This document shows, piece by piece, positions 1 through 8,072 of a DNA stretch of 8,072 nt (positions are counted from its first letter, which is position 1; every line of letters starts with the position of its first letter). The notes beneath the pieces are model-generated. The model worked only from the letters and a program-made list of their open reading frames with translations, searched no databases and was not told where the DNA came from. The DNA is taken from NCBI GenBank assembly GCA_945910665.1, contig CAMDZK010000041.1, positions 1 to 8,072 on the forward strand. Reading direction: 5' to 3'. The position numbers and the translations under genes were made by a program. The DNA is from an uncultured Peptostreptococcaceae bacterium. Lineage in GTDB: Bacteria; Bacillota; Clostridia; Tissierellales; Peptoniphilaceae.

Positions 1-666
1 ATTCTAGGGATTGCAGGATTCGATGGAAATGGACAATCAGAACTGATCGATGCAATCACTGGTCTTCGCCATGTTGAAAGTGGGCAAGTGTTTATTAACG
101 GAGTAGATGTAACCAATCAAACTCCGCGACAAATTATCGACGCTGGAATTAATACAATTCCAGAAGACCGTCAACGAAGAGGTCTCGTTTTAGATTTTAC
201 CGTGGAAGAAAATATGATGCTAAAAGAGTATATGCTTCCTGAATTTTCTGATAAAGGGCGCATCAAACACGATGCGGTTCACAAACATGCAGAAGAACTT
301 GTCAAACGGTATGATGTGAGACCAAGAAATACAAGACTTCACGCCGGTGCACTTTCGGGAGGAAACCAACAAAAAGTCATCATTGCTAGGGAGTTGGACA
401 GTGATCCTGATATTTTGATCGCTGCACAGCCGACCCGCGGCTTGGACGTTGGGGCAATCGAGTACGTACACAACTTCTTATTGGATCAGCGCAGAAAAGG
501 GAAAGCAGTACTGCTCTTGTCTTTTGAATTAGACGAAGTTATGGATTTATCCGATCGTATTGCGGTCATTCACGATGGTCGAATCGTCGCAGATATGCAT
601 GCACTCGATGCAAATGAAAAAGAACTGGGCTACTTAATGGCAGGAGGTGGACATGAAACGGAATAG
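1..666 (+). CDS. Nucleoside-type ABC importer, ATP-binding subunit (C-terminal part, 5' truncated by window edge)
   Basis: This is the second nucleotide-binding domain of a tandem-NBD importer ATPase (RbsA/MglA/YufO class) that would drive uptake through the two permeases downstream. The frame is open from base 1 and 221 codons are visible; full-length members have about 510 residues, so the first NBD is missing to the left. In visible-residue numbering there is a degenerate Walker A at 5-15 (AGFDGNGQSEL, Gln where Lys is expected), the family hallmark PEDR at 54-57, the signature LSGGNQQ at 118-124, and a degenerate Walker B ending LIAAQPTRGLD at about 139-149 (Ala-Gln where Asp-Glu is expected). 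The H-loop is replaced by SFELDE. These substitutions are normal for the C-terminal NBD of this class, in which the N-terminal site is thought to do most of the hydrolysis. The stop lies 14 nt inside the next gene. The closest named system is B. subtilis NupO (YufO). The family is clear; the exact substrate (purine or other nucleoside) is inferred. Confidence 0.93.
   Translation: MLGIAGFDGNGQSELIDAITGLRHVESGQVFINGVDVTNQTPRQIIDAGINTIPEDRQRRGLVLDFTVEENMMLKEYMLPEFSDKGRIKHDAVHKHAEELVKRYDVRPRNTRLHAGALSGGNQQKVIIARELDSDPDILIAAQPTRGLDVGAIEYVHNFLLDQRRKGKAVLLLSFELDEVMDLSDRIAVIHDGRIVADMHALDANEKELGYLMAGGGHETE
642..647 (+). promoter_or_regulatory. Ribosome binding site AGGAGG for the first permease
   Basis: A full AGGAGG lies inside the end of the ATPase gene, 5 nt before the ATG at 653. 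It fixes that ATG as the start. A GTG at 647 overlaps the motif itself and so is rejected. Confidence 0.8.
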
Positions 667-1774
667 TCGCGTCATTTACACATTCATTGCAATCCTCCTT
701 GGATTGTTTGTGGGGTCCATTATTCTGCTCATTGCTGGGTATTCGCCCATTGAAGTGTACAAACAATTATTTTTAGGGATTTTTAGTAATCCAAAATACA
801 TCGCATGGACAATTATTCGTGCCACGCCGATTATATTGACGGGGATTTCCGTTGCCTTTGCAATGAAAACTGGACTTTTTAATATTGGTGCGGAAGGACA
901 ATTCGTGATGGGATCTCTTGGAGCAGCTCTTGCAGGCTATTTCCTCATGTTGCCTCCTGGCATTCATGCAATTGTGGCGGTTCTTGTCGGTGCATTATTT
1001 GGTGCCCTTTGGGGAGCAATTTCCGGCGTATTAAAAGCCTATCGCGGAATTAACGAAGTAATCTCTACGATCATGCTTAACTGGATTGCGATCTATTTTA
1101 GTAACTTCATCATGGGAACGAAAAATTTCGTGGGAAGTAACGTACAAGTGAGCCAAAATATTTTACCTTCAGCGTCTCTTCTCGTCATGGGGGAATACAA
1201 GAAAACAGAAGCTGGAAGAGCCATGTTAGAAGGAATTCCAGGCGCTGCCGATTTCTTTTCGACGCAAGTGAACTGGGGCTTTCTCATCGCAATTCTCATG
1301 GCGATATTTGCATGGTATATTTTGAAAAATACGACGAAAGGGTACCAACTTCGTTCTGTCGGTTTTAACAAACACGCTGCCGAATACGCAGGGATTGACG
1401 TAAAGAAAAACATCATTCATGCGATGTTTTTCGCAGGACTTTTCGCAGGAATCGGTGGAGCGACACAAGTCCTGGGTGTTAGCGGACGTTTGAACTTGCT
1501 CATTGGTGCCCAAGGGTACGGATTTGACGGTATGGCCGTCGCTTTAATCGCCGCTTCTAATCCTTTGGCAACCATTCCAGCGGGACTTCTCTTTGGTGCT
1601 CTCCAATACGGTGGAACCTCCATCCAATCACTTTTACGCGTTCCGTTAGAAATCATCAACATCATCATCGGTATCATCGTGTTCTTTGTATCGATGCCAT
1701 ACCTTTACGAACTCTTTACAGGACGCAAAACGAAACCCGTAGTAAAGGAGGAGAAAACCAGTGTCAATGAATGA
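653..1774 (+). CDS. Nucleoside-type ABC importer permease, first subunit (NupP/YufP-like)
   Basis: This is an integral membrane permease of the BPD_transp_2 family (373 aa), one half of the heterodimeric channel energised by the upstream ATPase. A hydrophobic N-terminal helix lies at about residues 8-28. The family core follows (RATPIILTGISVAFAMK, 56-72), then FNIGAEGQ (76-83). Further strongly hydrophobic segments lie at about 104-127, 136-154, 209-224, 253-272 and 333-352. A cytoplasmic coupling loop of the type K-G-Y-Q-L-R-S-V-G-x-N-x-x-A-A-E-Y-A-G-I (229-248) should dock on the ATPase. A hydrophilic stretch at about 158-206 sits between two membrane segments and probably forms a long outer loop. 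The tail is charged (RKTKPVVKEEK). The ATG at 653 is chosen from the AGGAGG 5 nt upstream; it overlaps the ATPase gene by 14 nt and suggests translational coupling. The permease family is certain; substrate identity rests on similarity in gene order and sequence style to nupOPQ. Confidence 0.93.
   Translation: MKRNSRVIYTFIAILLGLFVGSIILLIAGYSPIEVYKQLFLGIFSNPKYIAWTIIRATPIILTGISVAFAMKTGLFNIGAEGQFVMGSLGAALAGYFLMLPPGIHAIVAVLVGALFGALWGAISGVLKAYRGINEVISTIMLNWIAIYFSNFIMGTKNFVGSNVQVSQNILPSASLLVMGEYKKTEAGRAMLEGIPGAADFFSTQVNWGFLIAILMAIFAWYILKNTTKGYQLRSVGFNKHAAEYAGIDVKKNIIHAMFFAGLFAGIGGATQVLGVSGRLNLLIGAQGYGFDGMAVALIAASNPLATIPAGLLFGALQYGGTSIQSLLRVPLEIINIIIGIIVFFVSMPYLYELFTGRKTKPVVKEEKTSVNE
1747..1751 (+). 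promoter_or_regulatory. Ribosome binding site GGAGG deciding a GTG start
   Basis: GGAGG (within AAAGGAGGAG, 1744-1753) lies 9 nt before the GTG at 1761 but 15 nt before the in-frame ATG at 1767. The GTG is therefore the better start for the second permease. Confidence 0.7.
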
Positions 1775-2687
1775 AATCGCAACTCTCATTAGTATTTCTC
1801 TCATGTATGCATCACCACTCATCTACGGGGCATTATCGGGAGTTATTTCTGAAACCAACGGTGTCGTCAACATCGGAATTGAAGGAATGATGACCATTGG
1901 TGCTTTTGCGGGGGCAGTGGGAGCGTACTTCACTGGAAATGCTTGGCTCGGATTTTTAATCGCAGGAATTGGAGGAATGCTTCTCGCCATTTTCCATGCA
2001 GTTGCAACGGTCCATTTCCGTGCAGACCACGTCGTATCAGGGATAGCTATTAACTTGCTTGGACCTGGGTTTGCCTTGTTCTTTACGAAAATGCTCTTTG
2101 ATGGAGCAGCAAACACACTTCCTTTGCAAGCAGCACAAAAGATTCCAAAATGGTTTTCCGATGTGTTTGCGCAAGATAGTTTCTTAGATCGGATCTTTGA
2201 CCAGTACGCAACGGTGTATATCGCCTTTATCTTGGCTGTTCTTTTATGGATAGTCTTATACCGTACAAAACTTGGGCTTCGTATGCGCTCTGTTGGGGAA
2301 CATCCAAAAGCAGCGGATACCCTTGGGGTACAAGTCAATCGCACGAAGTTTTTAGGTGTGTTAGCCTCTGGTTTTGTGGCAGGTTTAGGTGGTGCTTCCC
2401 TTTCTATGGCGATTATCTCTAGCTTTAGACCGACACTTGTTTCTGGACAAGGCTTTATTGCCCTTGCTGCCATGATTTTTGGCCGTTGGACACCCCATGG
2501 GGCAGTTGCGGGTTGTTTACTCTTTGGTCTTGCCCAAGGGCTTGTTATTTTCTTAGGTGGTGGAAGACTTCCAGTATCTGAACAATTGCTTTCGATGATC
2601 CCATATCTCATCACTTTGTTCGTACTGTTATTCTCAAAATCTTCCGCTGGACCAAAAGCCAACGGTGTCAACTACGTAAAAGAATAA
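1761..2687 (+). CDS. Nucleoside-type ABC importer permease, second subunit (NupQ/YufQ-like)
   Basis: This is the second BPD_transp_2 permease (308 aa), the partner of the 373-aa subunit. It opens with a hydrophobic segment leading into the conserved block SPLIYGALSGVISE (18-31), then NIGIEGMM (37-44), and carries RADHVVSGIAINLL (87-100). The cytoplasmic coupling loop is LGLRMRSVGEHPKAADTLGV (171-190), clearly homologous to the loop in the first permease. A later conserved block GFIALAAMIFGRWTPHGA precedes the last membrane helices, and the protein ends in a polar tail. The length fits NupQ-type permeases (about 310-320 aa). The start is GTG, chosen from the Shine-Dalgarno spacing. The gene overlaps the previous one by 14 nt and is the last of its operon, followed 11 nt later by an intrinsic terminator. 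The family is firm; nucleoside specificity is inferred from the ATPase-long permease-short permease order. Confidence 0.93.
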   Translation: MSMNEIATLISISLMYASPLIYGALSGVISETNGVVNIGIEGMMTIGAFAGAVGAYFTGNAWLGFLIAGIGGMLLAIFHAVATVHFRADHVVSGIAINLLGPGFALFFTKMLFDGAANTLPLQAAQKIPKWFSDVFAQDSFLDRIFDQYATVYIAFILAVLLWIVLYRTKLGLRMRSVGEHPKAADTLGVQVNRTKFLGVLASGFVAGLGGASLSMAIISSFRPTLVSGQGFIALAAMIFGRWTPHGAVAGCLLFGLAQGLVIFLGGGRLPVSEQLLSMIPYLITLFVLLFSKSSAGPKANGVNYVKE

Positions 2688-2698
2688 GAACCTTTCAG

Positions 2699-2729
2699 CG
2701 GATGAGTTTTCTCGTCCGTTTTCTTTTTT
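2699..2729 (+). terminator. Intrinsic terminator of the ABC importer operon
   Basis: An 8-bp stem, CGGATGAG (2699-2706) with CTCGTCCG (2711-2718), contains one T-G wobble and closes a TTTT loop. It is followed by the T-rich tract TTTTCTTTTTT (2719-2729). It starts 11 nt after the stop of the second permease and separates the importer from the glycolytic operon. No matching T-run exists on the other strand, so it is read as one-directional. Confidence 0.88.
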
Positions 2730-2740
2730 GCATATCAAGG

Positions 2741-2769
2741 TTCAAAATTGTCGTTTGTAGTGATATTCT
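2741..2769 (+). promoter_or_regulatory. Candidate sigma-A promoter for the gap operon (extended -10)
   Basis: TTCAAA (2741-2746, 4/6 match to TTGACA) is separated by 17 nt from TATTCT (2764-2769, 4/6 match to TATAAT). A TG at 2761-2762 sits one base before the -10 and makes an extended -10. Transcription would begin near 2776, leaving a leader of about 60 nt. Both hexamers are imperfect, and other A/T-rich placements in 2748-2790 are possible, so this is the best candidate rather than a certain call. A promoter somewhere in 2730-2820 is required by the terminator just upstream. Confidence 0.45.
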
Positions 2770-2823
2770 CAAAAAATAGGGTAACTATGTAAAAGAACTC
2801 AAATGGTAAACAAACAAGATATG

Positions 2824-2829
2824 AGGAGG
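2824..2829 (+). promoter_or_regulatory. Ribosome binding site AGGAGG for gap
   Basis: A perfect AGGAGG lies 8 nt before the ATG at 2838. The second in-frame ATG at 2844 would be 14 nt away, so 2838 is preferred. Confidence 0.8.
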
Positions 2830-2837
2830 AATTTACT

Positions 2838-3842
2838 ATGGGAATGAAAGTTGCATTAAGCGGATTTGGACGAATTGGCCGCGATGTATTGCGTATCGTA
2901 TTTGAAGATAATATGGACATCGATCTGGTAGCAGTCAACGCTTCCGGAGATCGTGAAACAAACTTCCATTTATTTAAATATGATTCATTATACGGTCGTT
3001 TCGACGGAGACGCTTCATTAGATGATGAGGGAAACTTTGTCATCAATGGTAAAACCGTAAAAATTGTCGATGAAAGAGACCCTGAAAAACTCCCTTGGAA
3101 AGAATTAGGCGTCGACTTAGTCATCGATTCAACTGGAGCTTTCCGCGACCGTGAAGGTCTTTCTAAACATTTAAAAGCGGGCGCTAAAAAAGTCATCGTG
3201 ACTGCACCTGCGAAAAATGAAGATATTACAATCGTTATGGGTGTAAATGAAGAAAAATATGATCCAGAAAATCATCACATAATCTCCAATGCTTCCTGTA
3301 CGACAAATTGCTTGGCACCTGTGGCAAAAGTTCTCTTAGAAGAATTCGGTATTGCAAAAGGTTTAATGACGACGATTCATGCCTATACATCCGACCAAGT
3401 CATTCATGATAAGAAACACAAAGACTTACGTCGCGCCCGTGCAGCAGCATTAAGCATGATTCCAACGACGACAGGTGCTGCGAAAGCAGTCGCATTAGTG
3501 CTACCAGAGTTAAAAGGAAAACTCAATGGCTTCGCCGTTCGCGTTCCCACCCCAACTGTATCTTTAGTTGATTTAACGGTAGAACTCGAAAAACCTGCAA
3601 CAAAAGAAGAAATCAATGAAGCAATGAAAAAAGCTTCCGAAGGCGACATGAAAAACTACCTTGGCTATGAAGAAGCTCCACTCGTTTCCATTGATTTCCA
3701 AGGCGACCCAAGATCTTCTATCTTCGATCCAGAGCAAACAATGGTTATCGACAATATGGTTAAAGTTGTTTCTTGGTACGACAACGAATGGGGATATTCG
3801 AAACGTGTCGTGGACCTTGCAAAAATGGTTGCTGACAAATAA
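2838..3842 (+). CDS. gap: Type I glyceraldehyde-3-phosphate dehydrogenase with atypical coenzyme pocket
   Basis: This enzyme (334 aa, full length) oxidises and phosphorylates glyceraldehyde-3-phosphate to 1,3-bisphosphoglycerate in the cytoplasm. Visible landmarks are the Rossmann glycine motif SGFGRIGR (8-15), the catalytic block [12 protein letters not shown] with nucleophile Cys154, catalytic His181 (TTIHAY), TTTGAAKAV (210-218), the substrate Arg235 in VRVPTP, and WYDNEWGYS (313-321) with the nicotinamide-contacting Asn316. Two coenzyme-discriminating sites depart from NAD-specific glycolytic GAPDH. The usual Asn-Asp-Leu-Thr loop is Asn34-Ala35-Ser36-Gly37, resembling B. subtilis GapB (Asn-Ala-Ser). 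The Leu-Pro pair of the S-loop, known to shape coenzyme choice in Bacillus GAPDH, is Lys192-Lys193. Ser8 also replaces the usual Asn of NGFGRIGR. From these I infer NADP or dual NAD/NADP use. It is the first gene of the triose operon, without a cggR gene before it. The family call is certain; the coenzyme call is inference. Confidence 0.97.
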   Translation: MGMKVALSGFGRIGRDVLRIVFEDNMDIDLVAVNASGDRETNFHLFKYDSLYGRFDGDASLDDEGNFVINGKTVKIVDERDPEKLPWKELGVDLVIDSTGAFRDREGLSKHLKAGAKKVIVTAPAKNEDITIVMGVNEEKYDPENHHIISNASCTTNCLAPVAKVLLEEFGIAKGLMTTIHAYTSDQVIHDKKHKDLRRARAAALSMIPTTTGAAKAVALVLPELKGKLNGFAVRVPTPTVSLVDLTVELEKPATKEEINEAMKKASEGDMKNYLGYEEAPLVSIDFQGDPRSSIFDPEQTMVIDNMVKVVSWYDNEWGYSKRVVDLAKMVADK

Positions 3843-3856
3843 GACGAATACGAATG

Positions 3857-3876
3857 GCCCTCTTACGAGGGCTTTT
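3857..3876 (+). terminator. Small intercistronic hairpin with T-run between gap and pgk (partial terminator or 3' stabiliser)
   Basis: A perfect 6-bp GC-rich stem GCCCTC (3857-3862) / GAGGGC (3867-3872) with loop TTAC is followed by TTTT and then CTC. It lies 14 nt after the gap stop and ends 6 nt before the pgk Shine-Dalgarno. The stem and T-run are short, so complete termination is unlikely. Partial termination or protection of an abundant gap mRNA 3' end is more plausible. Confidence 0.55.
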
Positions 3877-3893
3877 CTCATGAGGAGGAAATT

Positions 3894-5093
3894 ATGTTAA
3901 ATAAAAAGACAATTCGAGACTTTGATGTAAAAGGTAAAAAAGCCATCGTCCGTGTGGACTTCAACGTTCCTATGTCTAAAACAGAAAAAGAAACCATTGC
4001 TGATGATGTGCGTATCCGCGCAGCACTTCCAACGATTCACTATCTCTTAGAAAATGGCGCAACGGTCATCTTACTCTCTCACTTGGGAAGACCAAAAGGA
4101 GAAGCGAATCCTGATTTCACATTGGAACCAGTGGCAAAAAGACTCTCTGAACTTTTAGAGAAACCCGTCGAATTTATCGCATCAGACAAAGTGATTGACG
4201 ATGAAGTCAAAGAAAAAGTGAAAAACCTTCCAGATGGTAGCCTCGCTCTTTTACAAAATACGCGGTACCGCGCGGAGGAAGAAAAAAATGACCCAGACTT
4301 TTCCAAAGAACTCGCCTCATTAGGTGACCTTTATGTAAACGACGCCTTTGGAACTTCTCACAGAGCCCATGCATCAAACGTGGGTCTTGCGTCCAACTTA
4401 CCGTCCGCATTAGGGTTCTTAGTGGAAAAAGAAGTGGATTCCATGGCAAATATGCTAGAAGATCCAAAACGACCATTTGTTTCCATTATGGGTGGAGCAA
4501 AAGTATCCGATAAAATTGGCGTCATCGAAAATCTTTTAGAAAAAATCGATACCCTTTTAATCGGCGGCGGGATGGCCTACACATTCTTAAAAGCACAAGG
4601 CTATGAGATTGGCCGTTCACTATTAGAAGAAGATAAAATTGACTTATCCTTAGAATTAATGGAAAAAGCAAAACAAAAAGGTGTCAACATCGTCCTTCCA
4701 ATGGATGTCGTCATTGCAAAAGAAATCGATGCAAATGCAGAAACAAAAATTGTCGATGTGGCAGAGATACCAGCGGACATGGAAGGCTTGGATATTGGTC
4801 CTAAAACGAGAAAAAAATTTGCAGAAGAAATTTCACGGGCAAAAACTGTCGTTTGGAATGGTCCAATGGGCGTCTTTGAAGTGGCTCCTTTTGCTGCAGG
4901 GACAGAAGCTGTAGCGAAGGCGTTAGCAGATTCGGATGCTGTGAGCATCGTCGGTGGAGGCGATAGTGCCTTAGCCATTGAAAAAGCAGGATTAAACGAT
5001 AAAATTACCCACGTATCAACCGGTGGTGGGGCATCTTTAGAACTCTTAGAAGGCAAAGAATTACCAGGTATTGCCGCCATTGAGGATCGCTAA
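3894..5093 (+). CDS. pgk: Phosphoglycerate kinase
   Basis: This monomeric two-domain kinase (399 aa, normal length) transfers the acyl phosphate of 1,3-bisphosphoglycerate to ADP, giving ATP and 3-phosphoglycerate. N-domain substrate motifs are RVDFNVP (20-26), SHLGRPKG (62-69), the Arg-containing LLQNTRY (119-125) and VNDAFGTSHRAHAS (148-161). C-domain nucleotide motifs are GGAKVSDKI (200-208), GGGMAYTFL (224-232), WNGPMGVFE (321-329), GGGDS (354-358) and STGGGASLE (375-383). All expected binding residues appear present. The variant LLQNTRY replaces the more common LLENVRF, which I take as lineage variation. The start ATG at 3894 has AGGAGG (3883-3888) 5 nt upstream. The gene follows gap after 51 nt and is followed by tpiA after 1 nt. 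Confidence 0.98.
   Translation: MLNKKTIRDFDVKGKKAIVRVDFNVPMSKTEKETIADDVRIRAALPTIHYLLENGATVILLSHLGRPKGEANPDFTLEPVAKRLSELLEKPVEFIASDKVIDDEVKEKVKNLPDGSLALLQNTRYRAEEEKNDPDFSKELASLGDLYVNDAFGTSHRAHASNVGLASNLPSALGFLVEKEVDSMANMLEDPKRPFVSIMGGAKVSDKIGVIENLLEKIDTLLIGGGMAYTFLKAQGYEIGRSLLEEDKIDLSLELMEKAKQKGVNIVLPMDVVIAKEIDANAETKIVDVAEIPADMEGLDIGPKTRKKFAEEISRAKTVVWNGPMGVFEVAPFAAGTEAVAKALADSDAVSIVGGGDSALAIEKAGLNDKITHVSTGGGASLELLEGKELPGIAAIEDR
5082..5086 (+). promoter_or_regulatory. Weak ribosome binding site GAGGA for tpiA inside the pgk end
   Basis: GAGGA lies 8 nt before the ATG at 5095 and within the last codons of pgk. The next in-frame ATG (5104) would be 17 nt away, and an upstream in-frame TTG (5071) has no comparable site. 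The start at 5095 is therefore preferred. Confidence 0.6.
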
Positions 5094-5094
5094 T

Positions 5095-5819
5095 ATGATT
5101 TACATGGCTGGAAACTGGAAAATGAATACAACGGTTTCTGACGCGAAAGAACTGGCGAAAGAAATCAGCAAAAACCCGATTCCAGAAAATGTAGAAGCGA
5201 TACTTTGCCCGCCATTCACTCATTTGATGGCAGTGCGAGACGTACTTTCTGGCTCAGGGTACAAATTAGGAGCCCAAAATATTTGCCATGAAGACAACGG
5301 TGCTTTTACAGGAGAAGTCTCAGGCGAAATGTTAAAGGAATTGGGGGTCGATTACGTCATCATCGGACATTCCGAAAGAAGACAAATTTTTGGAGAAGAC
5401 GATGCCCTCATTTTGAAAAAAGTACAAAAAGCCTTGGAGCATGGACTCCATCCAATTCTCTGTGTCGGCGAAACAGAAGAAGAACGAGATACGGGAAAAG
5501 AAAAAGACATCGTGAGAGAACAACTCGTAGCGGTGGTATCCAAATTAAAGGAAGAAGCTCCGCTGATTGTCGCCTACGAACCTGTATGGGCGATTGGAAC
5601 AGGAAAAACAGCAACGCCAGAACAAGCAGAAGAAATGTGTGCGTTTATTAAGGAAGAAGCAAAGAAAACTCTCGGAAAAGAAGTGCCGGTTCAATATGGC
5701 GGTTCTGTAAAACCTGAAAATGTAGAAGAAATTTTAGCAAAACCATCCATCGATGGTGCCCTTGTTGGCGGTGCCAGTTTAAAAGCGGATAGTTTTGAAA
5801 AATTAGTGAAAGGCAAAGC

Positions 5820-5823
<4 letters not shown>
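5095..5823 (+). CDS. tpiA: Triosephosphate isomerase
   Basis: This TIM-barrel enzyme interconverts dihydroxyacetone phosphate and glyceraldehyde-3-phosphate, feeding both halves of cleaved fructose bisphosphate to gap. With the ATG at 5095 it has 242 aa, slightly shorter than the usual ~250; the shortening is mainly just before the YGGSV strand. Catalytic residues are visible: Asn7 and Lys9 (GNWKMN), His92 (GHSERR, 91-96) and Glu162 in AYEPVWAIGTG (160-170), which leads into the mobile lid loop. The phosphate-binding motifs are YGGSV (201-205) and GALVGGASL (221-229). The gene begins 1 nt after the pgk stop and shares an ATGA overlap with gpmI, so it is probably translated by coupling. Confidence 0.97.

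Positions 5824-8072
<2,249 letters not shown>

Noticed and set aside
13..441. Missing Walker A Lys, Walker B Asp-Glu and H-loop His in the visible ATPase domain
   Set aside because: A degenerate second NBD is the normal state in RbsA/MglA/YufO-type tandem ATPases, so it is not a sign of a broken gene.
2493..2502. 10-bp palindrome CCCCATGGGG
   Set aside because: It is inside coding sequence of the second permease, single copy and short; best explained by chance.
1823..2671. Long open frame of 282 codons on the minus strand
   Set aside because: It lies fully antisense to the well-supported second permease, has an unnatural composition with no recognisable domain, and reflects codon bias of the real gene.
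3661..3900. Open frame of 79 codons on the + strand spanning the gap end and the gap-pgk hairpin
   Set aside because: It is out of frame within gap and runs through the hairpin into the pgk start; no family likeness is visible. It is a shadow of gap.
4248..4268. LLQNTRY in phosphoglycerate kinase where LLENVRF is more usual
   Set aside because: The substrate-binding Arg is kept, and similar LLQNTRF/Y or ENTRF forms occur in other Bacillota PGKs as far as I recall, so this is lineage variation rather than loss of function.
4274..4323. GGAGG followed 9 nt later by an out-of-frame ATG inside pgk, giving an 11-codon mini-frame
   Set aside because: The purine-rich run simply encodes Glu-Glu-Glu-Lys of a common PGK segment. 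The peptide is very short with no sign of selection.
5071..5094. TTG-initiated 8-residue extension of tpiA
   Set aside because: It overlaps the pgk end, has no suitable ribosome binding site, and would add residues not found before the conserved GNWKMN N-terminus.

Overview
The window is a stretch of a low- to mid-GC Gram-positive (Bacillota/Firmicutes) chromosome with every gene on the + strand. This placement rests on strong AGGAGG ribosome binding sites, the gap-pgk-tpi-pgm-eno gene order, a cofactor-independent phosphoglycerate mutase and a Bacillus/Clostridium-like protein style. A clostridial or Tissierellia-type lineage is possible from the look of the phosphoglycerate kinase and GAPDH, but the genus cannot be fixed from the sequence alone.

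Region 1 (1-2687) is the end of a nucleoside-type ABC importer operon. It holds the C-terminal part of a double-NBD ATPase (cut by the left edge) and two different membrane permeases of the BPD_transp_2 family. The order matches the nupO-nupP-nupQ (yufOPQ) arrangement of B. subtilis. The three genes are joined by two 14-nt overlaps, and the operon ends at a clear intrinsic terminator (2699-2729). The lipoprotein substrate-binding partner and the start of the ATPase would lie to the left of the window.

Region 2 (2730-2837) is the only real regulatory gap. It has an extended -10 type promoter candidate, a 5' leader of about 60 nt and a strong Shine-Dalgarno before gap. No cggR regulator gene lies in front of gap and no CGGGAC-type CggR operator is visible.

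Region 3 (2838-8072) is the lower (triose) glycolysis operon gap-pgk-tpiA-gpmI-eno, with eno cut by the right edge. Together the enzymes take glyceraldehyde-3-phosphate and dihydroxyacetone phosphate to phosphoenolpyruvate. A small hairpin followed by a short T-run separates gap from pgk. The remaining genes are almost touching: a 1-nt gap, a 4-nt overlap and a 5-nt gap.

I see no mobile element, CRISPR array, RNA gene or undescribed multi-gene system. The most notable point is in the GAPDH. Its coenzyme-binding loop and S-loop lack the residues that define NAD-specific glycolytic GAPDHs and look like those of NADP-using enzymes, although the gene heads a glycolytic operon.
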